DNA of 64,000 nt from an uncultured Nocardioides sp. Its GTDB lineage: Bacteria; Actinomycetota; Actinomycetes; Propionibacteriales; Nocardioidaceae. The stretch's first letter is position 1. Each line of letters starts with the position of its first letter. The DNA lies in NCBI RefSeq assembly GCF_947489365.1, contig NZ_CANLDB010000003.1, forward strand, positions 372,001 through 436,000. Direction: 5' to 3'. This document shows, one piece after another, positions 15,917 to 24,500 of this stretch. Below the pieces are notes generated by a model. That model ran no database searches. It saw nothing but the letters and a program-made list of their open reading frames with translations, and had not been told where the DNA came from. The position numbers were made by a program, and so were the translations under genes.

Positions 15917-16429
15917 CTAGTCCAGGACCTGCGAGACGTCGTTCATCAGGTCCGACGTGCTGTTGCCGCTGCTGCCCGAGCTCCTGCCGGGTCGCACGAG
16001 GAAGCGCGCCAGGAGGAGTGCGGCGACCAGCACGAGCACGGCGGTGCCGAGCGCCGCGAACGCCGCGGCGTCCCCGGAGCCCCAGGTCGCGAGCGCCTGG
16101 GAGACCAGCAGGGCGACGCCGACGACCGCCACCCCGACGGCGCCGGTGGTCACGCGGGCCCGCTGCCAGGCCTCGGCCGTACGCCGCCGCGCGAGCAGCA
16201 CGCCCGCGAGGGCGAGGGTCGCGGCCGCGGTGGCGACGACGAGCCACGCCGGCGGGCCGGTCCCGGCGTCGAGGTCGGAGGTCCCGACGACCGCGACCAG
16301 GCCGGCGACCACGACGGCCAGGCTCGTCAGCGTGACCAGCAGGGACCGACGCCGCGCCGCGGCCCGCGCCTGCAGGTGCTCGCTCACCCTCTGCTTGCGC
16401 TGCTGCTTGCGCTCCCGCTTGGTCGTCAC
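15917..16429 (-). CDS. Hypothetical membrane protein with basic N-terminus
   Basis: This 170-aa protein has a Lys/Arg/Gln-rich cytoplasmic start (TTKRERKQQRKQRV) and about four hydrophobic helices. The C-terminal tail is Ser/Gly-rich and ends LMNDVSQVLD. No family was recognised. It converges with dcd and is divergent from the SIP gene. Confidence 0.5.
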   Translation of the reverse strand: MTTKRERKQQRKQRVSEHLQARAAARRRSLLVTLTSLAVVVAGLVAVVGTSDLDAGTGPPAWLVVATAAATLALAGVLLARRRTAEAWQRARVTTGAVGVAVVGVALLVSQALATWGSGDAAAFAALGTAVLVLVAALLLARFLVRPGRSSGSSGNSTSDLMNDVSQVLD

Positions 16430-16479
16430 CGCTGGAGCGTAGGTCCGGGCGAGCGGGTTGAGCGGCTCGTCGGCCGTAA

Positions 16480-16495
16480 GTTAGGGTCACCTAAC
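16480..16495. promoter_or_regulatory. DtxR/IdeR iron box
   Basis: GTTAGGGTCACCTAAC is a perfect 6-4-6 palindrome matching the DtxR/IdeR consensus TTAGG-N-CCTAA. It ends one base before the ATG at 16496, so iron-bound IdeR would block transcription of the siderophore-interacting protein gene. The position implies a leaderless or very short leader. Confidence 0.85.
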
Positions 16496-17425
16496 ATGAG
16501 CACCGGGACGGTCGAGGAACCCCGCAGCGTCGTCGACCGGGTCATCGTACGACGGGCCGAGCGGGTGAGCCCCTCGTTCGTCCGCGTCTGGCTCGGCGGG
16601 GAGGCGCTGGCGGACTTCGGCACCACCGGCCCGATGCTCGACCAGCGCATCAAGCTGATCTTCCCCGGCGCCGCGGGCACGCTGCCGCCGCTGGACCCGG
16701 CGAGCGACTGGTACGCCGCCTGGCTGGCCCTGCCCGAGGACCAGCGCGGGTCGATGCGCACCTACACCCCCCGTGACGTCCTCGGCGAGGGCGCGGACCG
16801 GCAGGTGGTCGTCGACATCGTCGTCCACGAGCACGGCCCGACCGGTCCCGGCAACGCGTGGGCGCTGGCCGCCGTACCGGGCTCCGAGGCGGTCGTCGTC
16901 GGCCCCCGCCGCGACGCGGCGTGGGGCGGGATCGAGTTCGCCCCCGGTGACGCCGAGCGGGTCCTCGTCGTCGGCGACGAGACCGCCGTCCCCGCGGCGT
17001 ACGGCATCCTGCGCGACCTCCCCGCCGACGCCCGCGGCTGCGTGCTGCTCGAGGTGCCGACCTCCGGCGACGTGCTCGACGACCTCCGCGGACCCGAGGG
17101 CGTGGACGTCGAGTGGCTGCCCCGCGACGGCGCCGAGCGCGGCGCGAAGCTGTGGGGCGCCACCCTCCGCCGGCTCGGGGAGGACGACTGGCGCCAGGCC
17201 CCGCCGCAGCTGGAGGACGACGAGGTCGAGGAGCTCGTCTGGGACACCCCCGAGGTCGCCGACACCTCCGCCGACGGGCCCTTCTCCGGCCTCTACGCCT
17301 GGATCGCCGGCGAGGCCAAGGTCGTCACCGGCCTGCGTCGCCACCTGGTCAAGGACCTCGGCGTCGACCGCTCGCAGGTGGCCTTCATGGGCTACTGGCG
17401 CGAGGGCGTCGCGATGAAGGGCTGA
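16496..17425 (+). CDS. Siderophore-interacting protein (SIP) FAD-dependent ferric reductase
   Basis: This 309-aa protein is a cytoplasmic flavin reductase that releases iron from ferric siderophores. FAD-binding motifs are RTYTPRDV (RxYTxR type) and the SIP segment VVGDETAVPAAYGILRDLP; the C-terminus has YAWIAGEAKVVTGLRRHLV and FMGYWREG, both SIP hallmarks. An IdeR-type iron box overlaps the promoter, so expression should rise in iron starvation. No siderophore synthesis genes are nearby. Confidence 0.9.
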   Translation: MSTGTVEEPRSVVDRVIVRRAERVSPSFVRVWLGGEALADFGTTGPMLDQRIKLIFPGAAGTLPPLDPASDWYAAWLALPEDQRGSMRTYTPRDVLGEGADRQVVVDIVVHEHGPTGPGNAWALAAVPGSEAVVVGPRRDAAWGGIEFAPGDAERVLVVGDETAVPAAYGILRDLPADARGCVLLEVPTSGDVLDDLRGPEGVDVEWLPRDGAERGAKLWGATLRRLGEDDWRQAPPQLEDDEVEELVWDTPEVADTSADGPFSGLYAWIAGEAKVVTGLRRHLVKDLGVDRSQVAFMGYWREGVAMKG

Positions 17426-17493
17426 GTCCGGGGTTCTCCACAGGCCCGGAGTGGGGTGGGTTCGCCGCCCGGGCGTCGGGGGAGGACCCGGGC

Positions 17494-18477
17494 ATGATCC
17501 CGCTGCCGCCCGGTCTCCTGGACCTCATCGACCTGCAGGACGGCGTCCTCGCGCGCCGCCAGGCGCTGGAGGCGGGGATGACCTCGACCGCCGTGGAGCG
17601 CAGGGTGCGGCGGCGCGAGTGGGTGACGGTCCACCCGGGCGTGTACGTGACGCACACAGGGCCGCTGACGTGGTTGCAGCGGGCCTGGGCCGCGGTGCTG
17701 GCGTGCTGGCCCGCGGTGCTCGACCGTCACTCGGCCATCCGCGCGGCCGAGGGCCCGGGGCGGCTCGAGCTCCCGGAGCACCTGATCGCCGTGGCGGTCG
17801 AGCGCGGCCGCCACGTGAAGGAGCCCGAGGGCGTCAGCGTCCGTCGGGTGGACCGCCTCGACGAGTGGGCCCGCTGGCAGCGGCACCCTCCGGTGCTGGC
17901 CTACGAGGCCGCTGTCCTGCAGATGGCGGACCGGGCGCGCACGGAGATGGCCGCCGTCGGGTGGCTGGCCGAGGCCTGCGGTGGCCGGCGCACCACGGCG
18001 AGCCGCCTGCGGTCGGCGATGGACGCGTCCCCGCGGATGCACCGGCGACTCCTGCTCGAGCAGATCCTCGAGGACGTCGAGGCGGGCACCTGCTCGGTCC
18101 TTGAGCGTGCCTACCGCCGCCGGGTGGAGCGGGCGCACGGCCTCCCGCGCGGCGTGCTGCAGGCGCCCGCTCGTGACCGGGCGGGTCGGCCGATGCTGCG
18201 GGACGTGCTCTACCCGCGGCACGGACTGGTGGTGGAGCTGGACGGGCGGCTGTTCCACTCGACGGCCCACGCCCGGGACCGTGACATGGAGCGGGACCTC
18301 GACGCCGCCCTGGACGGACTACGCACTGTCCGACTCGGCTACGGGCAGGTCCTGCCGCGCGCGTGCGCCACGGCGGTCAAGATCGCCGCGCTGCTGGGGG
18401 TCGAGCCCCTGAAGTGCGAGAACTGTGGTGGATCGTCCGAACCAGGTTCAGACGATCCACCACACTTCGCCGCCTAG
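17494..18477 (+). CDS. AbiEi-antitoxin-domain / DUF559-like protein
   Basis: This 327-aa protein has an N-terminal winged helix like AbiEi_4 antitoxins (LIDLQDGVLARRQALEAGMT, then WVTVHPGVYV). Its C-terminal half resembles DUF559/Vsr-type nuclease folds (LVVELDGRLFHSTAHARDRDMERD, shown here in part). Such fused proteins are frequent in Nocardioides and their role is unproven. No AbiEii toxin gene is adjacent, so it is not a complete type IV toxin-antitoxin pair. The last codons are formed by a large hairpin (18424-18464). Confidence 0.6.
   Translation: MIPLPPGLLDLIDLQDGVLARRQALEAGMTSTAVERRVRRREWVTVHPGVYVTHTGPLTWLQRAWAAVLACWPAVLDRHSAIRAAEGPGRLELPEHLIAVAVERGRHVKEPEGVSVRRVDRLDEWARWQRHPPVLAYEAAVLQMADRARTEMAAVGWLAEACGGRRTTASRLRSAMDASPRMHRRLLLEQILEDVEAGTCSVLERAYRRRVERAHGLPRGVLQAPARDRAGRPMLRDVLYPRHGLVVELDGRLFHSTAHARDRDMERDLDAALDGLRTVRLGYGQVLPRACATAVKIAALLGVEPLKCENCGGSSEPGSDDPPHFAA
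18424..18464. terminator. Long hairpin at convergent gene ends
   Basis: TGTGGTGGATCGTC (18424) and GACGATCCACCACA (18451) pair perfectly over 14 bp; inside them GAACC and GGTTC add five more pairs, broken by one mismatch. The 41-nt near-perfect palindrome lies over the last codons of the AbiEi-like gene and just past the stop of the EtfD-like gene. It probably terminates both. Confidence 0.65.
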
Positions 18478-21400
18478 ATGTCGAAGAGGGAGCCGCCGAG
18501 GTCGACGTTCGTCTTCGGCTGGTTGGCCTCGCCGTTCGAGCTCGGCTTCTTCTCGGGCTCGGGCTCGGACTCGGGCTCCGGCTCGGGTTCGGGGTCGGCG
18601 TCGGCGGTGAGGGCGGTGGCTGCCTGGCTGACCTCGTCGCCCGACGGGGCGGTGGGCTCGGGGTCCACGGACTCCTGCTCCTCGGCGACCGCCTCGGCCT
18701 CCGCGGTGGGCGCGGGGATGTCGAAGAGGGACCCGCCGCTGAAGTCGACGGGCTCCGCGGGCTTCTCGGCCTTCGGCAACGGCTCGGGCTCAGGCTCCGG
18801 CTCGGGTTCCGCCTTCGCCGTCGGCTCGGGCTCGGCCGGGGCCGCGATGTCGAACAGCGACCCGCCGCTGAAGCCTGCCGGCTCGGCGGACTCCTCGGCG
18901 GGCTCCTCGGCGGGCTCCTCGGCGGCCGGCTCCGGCTCGGCCTTCGCAGCCGGCTCCGGCTCCGGCTCCGCGGGAGCCGGGATGTCGAACATCGACCCAC
19001 CGAACCCCGCCGACTCGGCGGGCTCCTCAGCGGCCTTCTCAGCGGCCTTCTCAGCAGCCGGCTCAGGCTCGGTCGGCGCGGGGATGTCGAACATCGACCC
19101 CCCGGACGACGGCGCAGGCTCCGCCGTCGCAGCGGGCTCCGGCTCGGGCTCCGGCTCCGGCTCGGCCTCCGCCGGCGCCGCGACGTCGAACAGCGAACCG
19201 CCGGACGACGCCGGGGTGGCGGCCTTGGCCTCCTCCGCGGGCGCGTCGCCCTGCGAGGACGTCGGGGTCTTCTCCGCCGGGGCCGGGTCGTCGAACAGCG
19301 AGGTGCCGCCGGACGCCTTCGCCAGCGGGCCGGCGTCCGAGGTCTCGGTGATGGTGCCGGCGGACTGGGTGTCGTCGTCCGGGGCGGGCTCGTCGCGGGT
19401 CGCCTCGTCGGCGCGGGCGGCGGGGGCGGGGGTGTTCGCGGCCTTGGCGGTGGTCCCGGCGAGGGCCTTGGTGGCGGGCTGGCCCTTCACCGACGCTAGC
19501 AGCATCTGCGCGACGTCGAGGACCTCGACCTCCTCGCGCGCCTCGCCCTTCGACTGCATCATCGTCAGCCCGTCGGAGAGCATCACGCGGCAGAAGGGGC
19601 AGCCGACGGCGATCTGGTCGGCGCCGGTCCCGACGGCCTCGGCCGTGCGGTTCATGTTGATCCGCTCGCCGGTGTTCTCCTCCATCCACATGCGGGCACC
19701 ACCGGCGCCGCAGCAGAACGAGCGCTCGGAGTTGCGCTCCATCTCGGCCATCTTCGCGCCGGGCAGCACCTGCAGGAGCTCGCGCGGCGGGGAGTAGACG
19801 CCGTTGTGGCGGCCGATGTAGCAGGGGTCGTGGTAGGTGATCGAGCGCTTGGCCGCGCCGGCGCCGTCCTTGACCGGTGTCAGCTTGCCCTCGCGCACGA
19901 GGCGGTTGAGCAGCTGCGTGTGGTGGACGACCTCGAGCTCGACGCCGAACTCGGCGTACTCGTTCTTCAGCGTGTTGAAGCAGTGGGCGCAGGTGGAGAC
20001 GACCTTCTTGGCCTTCGCCTCGGTCAGCGTCTCGGCGTTCTGCGTCGCGAGGCCCTGGAAGACGAACTCGTTGCCCGCCCGTCGCGCCGGGTCCCCGGTG
20101 CAGGTCTCGCCGTTGCCCAGGACGCCGAACGTCGTGCCCGACATGTGGAGCAGCTCCGCGACGGCGCGGGTGGTCTTCTTGGCGCGGTCCTCGTACGCGC
20201 CGGCGCAGCCGACCCAGAAGAGCCACTCGACGGAGTCGAGGTCCTCGATGTCCTCACCGACGACGGGGACGTCGAAGTCCAGGCCCTTGGCCCAGTCCAG
20301 GCGCGCCTTGGGCGACTGGTTCCAGGGGTTGCCCTTGTTCTCCATCCCCTTGAAGAGCTGGTTCAGCTCGGCGGGGAAGTTGTTCTCGACGAGGATCGCG
20401 TGGCGACGCATGTCGATGATGTGGTCGACGTGCTCGATGTCGACCGGGCACTGCTGCACGCAGGCGCCGCACGAGGTGCACGACCACAGCGCCTCCGGGT
20501 CGATGACGCCGTACGCCGCCTCGTCGCCGATGAGCGGACGCTCGACCTCCTGGGTCAGCGTGTCGCTGCCCGCGAGGAGGGCCTCGCGGTCACCCTCGGC
20601 GGCGCGGAGGTACGGCGCCTGCGCGTACGCGTGGTCGCGCAGCTGGGTGATGATCAGCTTGGGGTTCAGCGGCTTCTCGGTGTTCCACGCCGGGCACTGG
20701 CTCTGGCAGCGGCCGCACTCGGTGCACGAGGTGAAGTCGAGGATGTTCTTCCAGGAGAAGTCCTCGATCTTCCCGACGCCCAGGGACGCGTCCTCGTCGA
20801 GCTCCTCGATGTCGTCGAGGCTGACGCGCTGGCCCGCGTTGGTCAGCGGCTTGACCGCGCCGAGCGCCGTCCGGCCGGAGGACTCGCGCTTGAACCAGAT
20901 GTTGAAGAACGCGGTGAAGCGGTGCCAGGCGACGCCCATCGTCGTGTTCAGCGCGAGGACGATCATCCAGGTGAACGAGATGACGATCTTCAGCATCGCG
21001 ACGAGGTAGATGAGGTTCTCGAGCGTCGAGGTCGACAGCCCGGAGAACAGCTCGCCCAGCCAGAAGGTCAGCGGGAAGTGCAGCGGGGAGGCCAGCTCGG
21101 GGTCGTCGGTGGTGAACAGCGCGTACTCGAGGCCGCGCAGCGTGATGATGCACAGGCCGACGCCGAGGATGACGCCCTCGACGAAGTAGCCCTGCCACAT
21201 GGTCGACTTGTAGAACCGCCCACGGGCGCCGCGCACGCGCTCCTTCGGCCGCGTCGCGCGGTAGGCGATGAAGCCGATGATCGCGAACGTCATCAGCCAC
21301 GTGAAGGCCTCGGAGGCCCACTCGTACGGCGGGAAGTGGCCGATGAGCGGCAGCGCGAAGTGGGCGTCGAAGAGCTGCCCGAACGCCGTCAGCAGCGTGA

Positions 21401-21650
21401 AGAACAGCAGGCCGAAGCCGACGAAGACGATCCAGTGGGCGGCGCCGACGACGCCCCACTGCAGCATCCGCGTGTGGCCCAGCGACTCCTTCAACAGGGT
21501 CACGGTGCGGGCGCCCGGGTTGTCCGTGCGCGACATCGCGGGCTGGCCGGCGCGGATCACGCCGAGGATCTCCTGGATCGCGCGCACGAAGAGCGCGATC
21601 CCGACGACCGTGATGGCCAACGACACGACGATGGCGACGATCTGCAGCAT
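18474..21650 (-). CDS. etfD: Membrane-bound Fe-S oxidoreductase, EtfD-like, with repeated C-terminal motif
   Basis: This 1058-aa protein resembles mycobacterial EtfD (Rv0338c), which takes electrons from electron-transfer flavoprotein in fatty acid oxidation and passes them to the quinone pool. Residues 1-240 hold about six membrane helices with haem-b-like histidines. Two 4Fe-4S clusters follow (CTECGRCQSQCP near 309, CTSCGACVQQCP near 391), then the CCG domains (GCAGAYED 481, CCGAGG 646, CPFC 684). From about 721 a Pro/Glu/Ala-rich tail of some 330 residues carries seven copies of GG(S/T)(L/M)FD(I/V/D). The tail is unusual. An operator shared with the acyl-CoA dehydrogenase at 4433 lies upstream, supporting a beta-oxidation role. 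Confidence 0.82.
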   Translation of the reverse strand: MLQIVAIVVSLAITVVGIALFVRAIQEILGVIRAGQPAMSRTDNPGARTVTLLKESLGHTRMLQWGVVGAAHWIVFVGFGLLFFTLLTAFGQLFDAHFALPLIGHFPPYEWASEAFTWLMTFAIIGFIAYRATRPKERVRGARGRFYKSTMWQGYFVEGVILGVGLCIITLRGLEYALFTTDDPELASPLHFPLTFWLGELFSGLSTSTLENLIYLVAMLKIVISFTWMIVLALNTTMGVAWHRFTAFFNIWFKRESSGRTALGAVKPLTNAGQRVSLDDIEELDEDASLGVGKIEDFSWKNILDFTSCTECGRCQSQCPAWNTEKPLNPKLIITQLRDHAYAQAPYLRAAEGDREALLAGSDTLTQEVERPLIGDEAAYGVIDPEALWSCTSCGACVQQCPVDIEHVDHIIDMRRHAILVENNFPAELNQLFKGMENKGNPWNQSPKARLDWAKGLDFDVPVVGEDIEDLDSVEWLFWVGCAGAYEDRAKKTTRAVAELLHMSGTTFGVLGNGETCTGDPARRAGNEFVFQGLATQNAETLTEAKAKKVVSTCAHCFNTLKNEYAEFGVELEVVHHTQLLNRLVREGKLTPVKDGAGAAKRSITYHDPCYIGRHNGVYSPPRELLQVLPGAKMAEMERNSERSFCCGAGGARMWMEENTGERINMNRTAEAVGTGADQIAVGCPFCRVMLSDGLTMMQSKGEAREEVEVLDVAQMLLASVKGQPATKALAGTTAKAANTPAPAARADEATRDEPAPDDDTQSAGTITETSDAGPLAKASGGTSLFDDPAPAEKTPTSSQGDAPAEEAKAATPASSGGSLFDVAAPAEAEPEPEPEPEPAATAEPAPSSGGSMFDIPAPTEPEPAAEKAAEKAAEEPAESAGFGGSMFDIPAPAEPEPEPAAKAEPEPAAEEPAEEPAEESAEPAGFSGGSLFDIAAPAEPEPTAKAEPEPEPEPEPLPKAEKPAEPVDFSGGSLFDIPAPTAEAEAVAEEQESVDPEPTAPSGDEVSQAATALTADADPEPEPEPESEPEPEKKPSSNGEANQPKTNVDLGGSLFDI

Positions 21651-21759
21651 GCGGGGGTCTCTCCTCTGCTCCCAGCCGGCCCTCCGCGGCGGGTGGGCAC
21701 TCGCGCAGCCTAGGGACGGTCTGCGCGGGCGTCAGGCACCGATCCGGTACCCACACACA

Positions 21760-21776
21760 CTACCCGTGGGTAACTT
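21760..21776. promoter_or_regulatory. Operator matching the acyl-CoA dehydrogenase site
   Basis: CTACCCGTGGGTAACTT contains the palindrome TACCC-GT-GGGTA and matches 6354-6370 in 15 of 17 positions. It lies 110 bp upstream of the EtfD-like start and 43 bp upstream of divergent sppA. Confidence 0.5.
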
Positions 21777-21818
21777 CTGCCAGGCGTGGCCTCGCACACA
21801 CGCCGCTAGCGTGGGTCC

Positions 21819-23576
21819 ATGGCTCTCCCGACAGCGCTGACGTCCCGACTGTCCGGCCGGCTGCGCACCCTGGTGGGCGGCGGCCCCGGCGTCCTCCTGG
21901 AGCTCGAGCTCGGCCGCGGCGTCACCGAGACCCCGCCCGCCTCCCCGCTGGAGGCGTTGCGCTCGATCCGCACCCCGTCCCTGCGGTCGGTGGTGAAGGC
22001 CCTCGAGGAGGCGGCCGCCGACGACGACGTGGTCGGCCTGGTCTGCCACCTCGGCACCTGGGAGCCCACGCTGGCGCAGTCGGCCGAGCTGCGCGCGGCC
22101 GTCGGCGTCCTGCGGGAGGCGGGCAAGCGGACCGTCGTCTGGTCCGAGGCGTACGGCGAGCTCGGGCCCGGCAACACGCCGTACCACCTGGCGAGCGCGT
22201 TCGAGGAGGTCTGGGTCCAGCCCAGCGGGGACGTCGGGCTGGTCGGGATGTCCGCGCGGGCGACCTTCCTGCGCGGCGTCCTCGACAAGGTCGGCGTGGA
22301 GCCGCAGCTGGCGCAGCGCCATGAGTACAAGTCCGCGGCCGACACGTTCCTGCGCACCGCGATGACGGAGCCGGTCCGGGAGATGACGACGCGCCTGGTC
22401 ACCTCCGCGACCGACACCCTCGTCGCCGACGTGGCCACCTCCCGCGGGCTGACCCGCGAGGCCGTCCGGGCCGCGCTGGAGGCCGGCCCGCTCACCGCCG
22501 ACGAGGCCCTGGAGCGCAGCCTGGTCGACCGCATCGGCTACCGCGACGAGGTGTACGACGACCTCGGCGCCGGGCCCGACGCCGTCGCGGCCGGGTCGGT
22601 GGCGCTGAGGTTCGTGGAGAAGTACTCCGGCACCGGTGGTCTGTCCTCGGTCGTCGAGAACCTCACCGGCTCGCTGCCCGGCTCCTCCGGTGACCCCGTC
22701 GTCGCGATCGTCGGCGCCCACGGCGCGATCCACCTCGGCCGCTCCGGCCCGTCGAGCCCGCTGGGTGGGCCGAGCGTCGGCTCCGACACCCTCGCCGCGG
22801 CCCTCCGCGCGGCGGGCCGCGACGACGCCGTGAAGGCCGTCGTCCTCCGGGTCGACAGCCCCGGCGGCTCGTACGCCGCCTCCGACACCGTCCACCGCGA
22901 GATCCACCGGCTCCGCGAGGCCGGCACCCCGGTCGTCGCGTCCATGGGCTCCGTCGCGGCGTCCGGCGGCTACTTCATCGCGATGCCGTGCGACCGGGTG
23001 CTGGCCAGCGCCGGCACGATCACCGGCTCGATCGGCGTGCTCGCCGGCAAGCAGGTGCTCCGCGAGGCCTTCGACAAGGTCGGCCTGGCGCAGGAGACCG
23101 TCGCCGGCGGCCGCTACGCCGACATGTTCTCCTCCGACCGCGGCTTCGACGACGAGGAGTGGGCGCGGCTCGAGGGCTGGCTCGACCGCGTGTACGACGA
23201 CTTCACCGCCAAGGCCGCCCGCGACCGCGGCATGGCGGTCGGCGACCTCCGCGAGGTCGCCCGCGGCCGCGTCTGGACCGGCGCCGACGCGGCCGAGATC
23301 GGCCTCGTCGACGAGCTCGGCGGCCTGTCGCGCGCGATCGACGTCGCCTGCGAGCTGGCCTCGGTGAGCCGGCGGAGGGCCGACGTGCGGACCTACCCCC
23401 GCACCGGGCCGCTCGCCGCGCTGCAGCAGCCCGAGAACAGCCAGTCCCCGGCCGCCGCGGCAGGGGTCCTCCTCGGCGGCGACGGCCCCCCGCTGCTCGC
23501 CCAGCTGCTCGGCCTCGTCGGTCTCCCGCCCACGACCGGCGTCCTCACTATGGGCCTGGACCTGCGGCTGCGGTAG
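21819..23576 (+). CDS. sppA: Signal peptide peptidase SppA (protease IV, long form)
   Basis: This 585-aa serine protease has two ClpP-like halves. The catalytic Lys is expected in HEYKSAADTF in the N-terminal half, and the nucleophile Ser in SMGSVAASGGYFIAMPCDRV in the C-terminal half, preceded by VVLRVDSPGGSY. SppA degrades signal peptides left in the membrane. No strong N-terminal transmembrane helix is seen, so it may be peripheral, as in some actinobacterial forms. It is divergent from the EtfD-like gene. Confidence 0.87.
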   Translation: MALPTALTSRLSGRLRTLVGGGPGVLLELELGRGVTETPPASPLEALRSIRTPSLRSVVKALEEAAADDDVVGLVCHLGTWEPTLAQSAELRAAVGVLREAGKRTVVWSEAYGELGPGNTPYHLASAFEEVWVQPSGDVGLVGMSARATFLRGVLDKVGVEPQLAQRHEYKSAADTFLRTAMTEPVREMTTRLVTSATDTLVADVATSRGLTREAVRAALEAGPLTADEALERSLVDRIGYRDEVYDDLGAGPDAVAAGSVALRFVEKYSGTGGLSSVVENLTGSLPGSSGDPVVAIVGAHGAIHLGRSGPSSPLGGPSVGSDTLAAALRAAGRDDAVKAVVLRVDSPGGSYAASDTVHREIHRLREAGTPVVASMGSVAASGGYFIAMPCDRVLASAGTITGSIGVLAGKQVLREAFDKVGLAQETVAGGRYADMFSSDRGFDDEEWARLEGWLDRVYDDFTAKAARDRGMAVGDLREVARGRVWTGADAAEIGLVDELGGLSRAIDVACELASVSRRRADVRTYPRTGPLAALQQPENSQSPAAAAGVLLGGDGPPLLAQLLGLVGLPPTTGVLTMGLDLRLR

Positions 23577-23582
23577 CCCGCA

Positions 23583-23605
23583 CCCACCCACCCACCCACC
23601 CACCC
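23583..23605. repeat. Tetranucleotide repeat (CCCA)6, G-quadruplex-forming on - strand
   Basis: Six CCC runs are separated by single A bases. The complementary strand is (GGGT)n, an ideal parallel G-quadruplex with 1-nt loops. It lies between the sppA stop and the PhzF start. It could vary in length by slippage. Confidence 0.8.
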
Positions 23606-23609
23606 AGCC

Positions 23610-23652
23610 GGTCGAGCAGCACGCGAGCGCAGCGAGCGCGCGTCGTCGAGAC
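23610..23652. repeat. REP-like GGTCGAG...TCGAGAC element
   Basis: The element begins GGTCGAG, contains GCGAGCGCAGCGAGCGCGCG and ends TCGAGAC, 9 bp before the PhzF start. It is related to copies at 4259 and 50616. Confidence 0.5.
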
Positions 23653-23660
23653 GCTGTGAG

Positions 23661-24500
23661 ATGGTCGCTGCCGTGCTGACCTACACCGAGGTGGACGTCT
23701 TCGGCCGGGGCCCGCTGACCGGCAACCCCGTGGCCGTCGTCCACGGCGCCGACGGCCTGGACGGCGACACGATACAGGCGTTCGCGAGCTGGACGAACCT
23801 GTCGGAGACGACGTTCCTCCTCACCCCCACCGACCCGGCCGCCGACTACCGGGTCCGGATCTTCACGCCGGGCCGGGAGCTGCCGTTCGCCGGCCACCCG
23901 ACCCTCGGCACCGCTCACGCCTGGCTGGAGGCGGGTGGGACCCCGCGCGGCGAGGGCACCGTCGTGCAGGAGTGCGGCGTCGGGCTGGTGACGCTGCGCC
24001 GCGGCGAGGGGCTGTCGTTCGCCGCACCCGGCTTCCTGCGCCACGGCGAGGTCGACGACGCCACCGTGGAGCAGGCGCTGGCCGCGGTCGGGGTGTCCCG
24101 GGACCGCCTGGTCGCCGCGTCGTGGATCGACAACGGACCCGGCTGGCTCGGGCTCCGGCTGGCCTCCGCGGACGACGTCCTGGCGATCACGCCCGACGCC
24201 ACCGTGATGGGCGAGCTGCGGCTCGGCGTCCTCGGCCCGCACCCGGACGGCGGACCCGCCGACGTCGAGGTCCGCGCCTTCGCGGGCGGCATCGGCGTCG
24301 ACGAGGACCCGGTCACCGGCAGCCTCAACGCCGGGTTCGCGGTGTGGCTGATCGAGGAGGGCGTCCTGCCGTCGTCGTACGTCGCCCGGCAGGGCACCGC
24401 GATCGGCCGTGACGGGCGGGTGGTCGTCGAGCAGGTCGGCGACGACGTCTGGGTCGGCGGCGCGACGAGGACGGTCGTCTCAGGTTCTGTCGCGCTCTGA
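23661..24500 (+). CDS. PhzF-family isomerase-like protein
   Basis: This 279-aa protein has the diaminopimelate-epimerase-like fold of PhzF. Motifs are YTEVDVFGRGPLTGNPVAVV at the start, NLSETTFLL (catalytic Glu of the PhzF family), GRELPFAGHPTLGTAHAWL and DEDPVTGSLNAGFA. PhzF itself isomerises a phenazine precursor, but no other phenazine genes are present, so the substrate is unknown. ATG 23661 or GTG 23673 could start it; neither has a strong ribosome site. Its 3' end overlaps the convergent CopD-CtaG gene by about 20 bp. Confidence 0.82.
   Translation: MVAAVLTYTEVDVFGRGPLTGNPVAVVHGADGLDGDTIQAFASWTNLSETTFLLTPTDPAADYRVRIFTPGRELPFAGHPTLGTAHAWLEAGGTPRGEGTVVQECGVGLVTLRRGEGLSFAAPGFLRHGEVDDATVEQALAAVGVSRDRLVAASWIDNGPGWLGLRLASADDVLAITPDATVMGELRLGVLGPHPDGGPADVEVRAFAGGIGVDEDPVTGSLNAGFAVWLIEEGVLPSSYVARQGTAIGRDGRVVVEQVGDDVWVGGATRTVVSGSVAL

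Noticed and set aside
17494..18477. Complete AbiE toxin-antitoxin system
   Set aside because: Only an AbiEi-like N-terminal domain is present; no AbiEii nucleotidyltransferase gene is adjacent.
23661..24500. Phenazine biosynthesis cluster
   Set aside because: Only a PhzF-fold protein is present; no phzA, B, D, E or G neighbours, and PhzF-like proteins are widespread.
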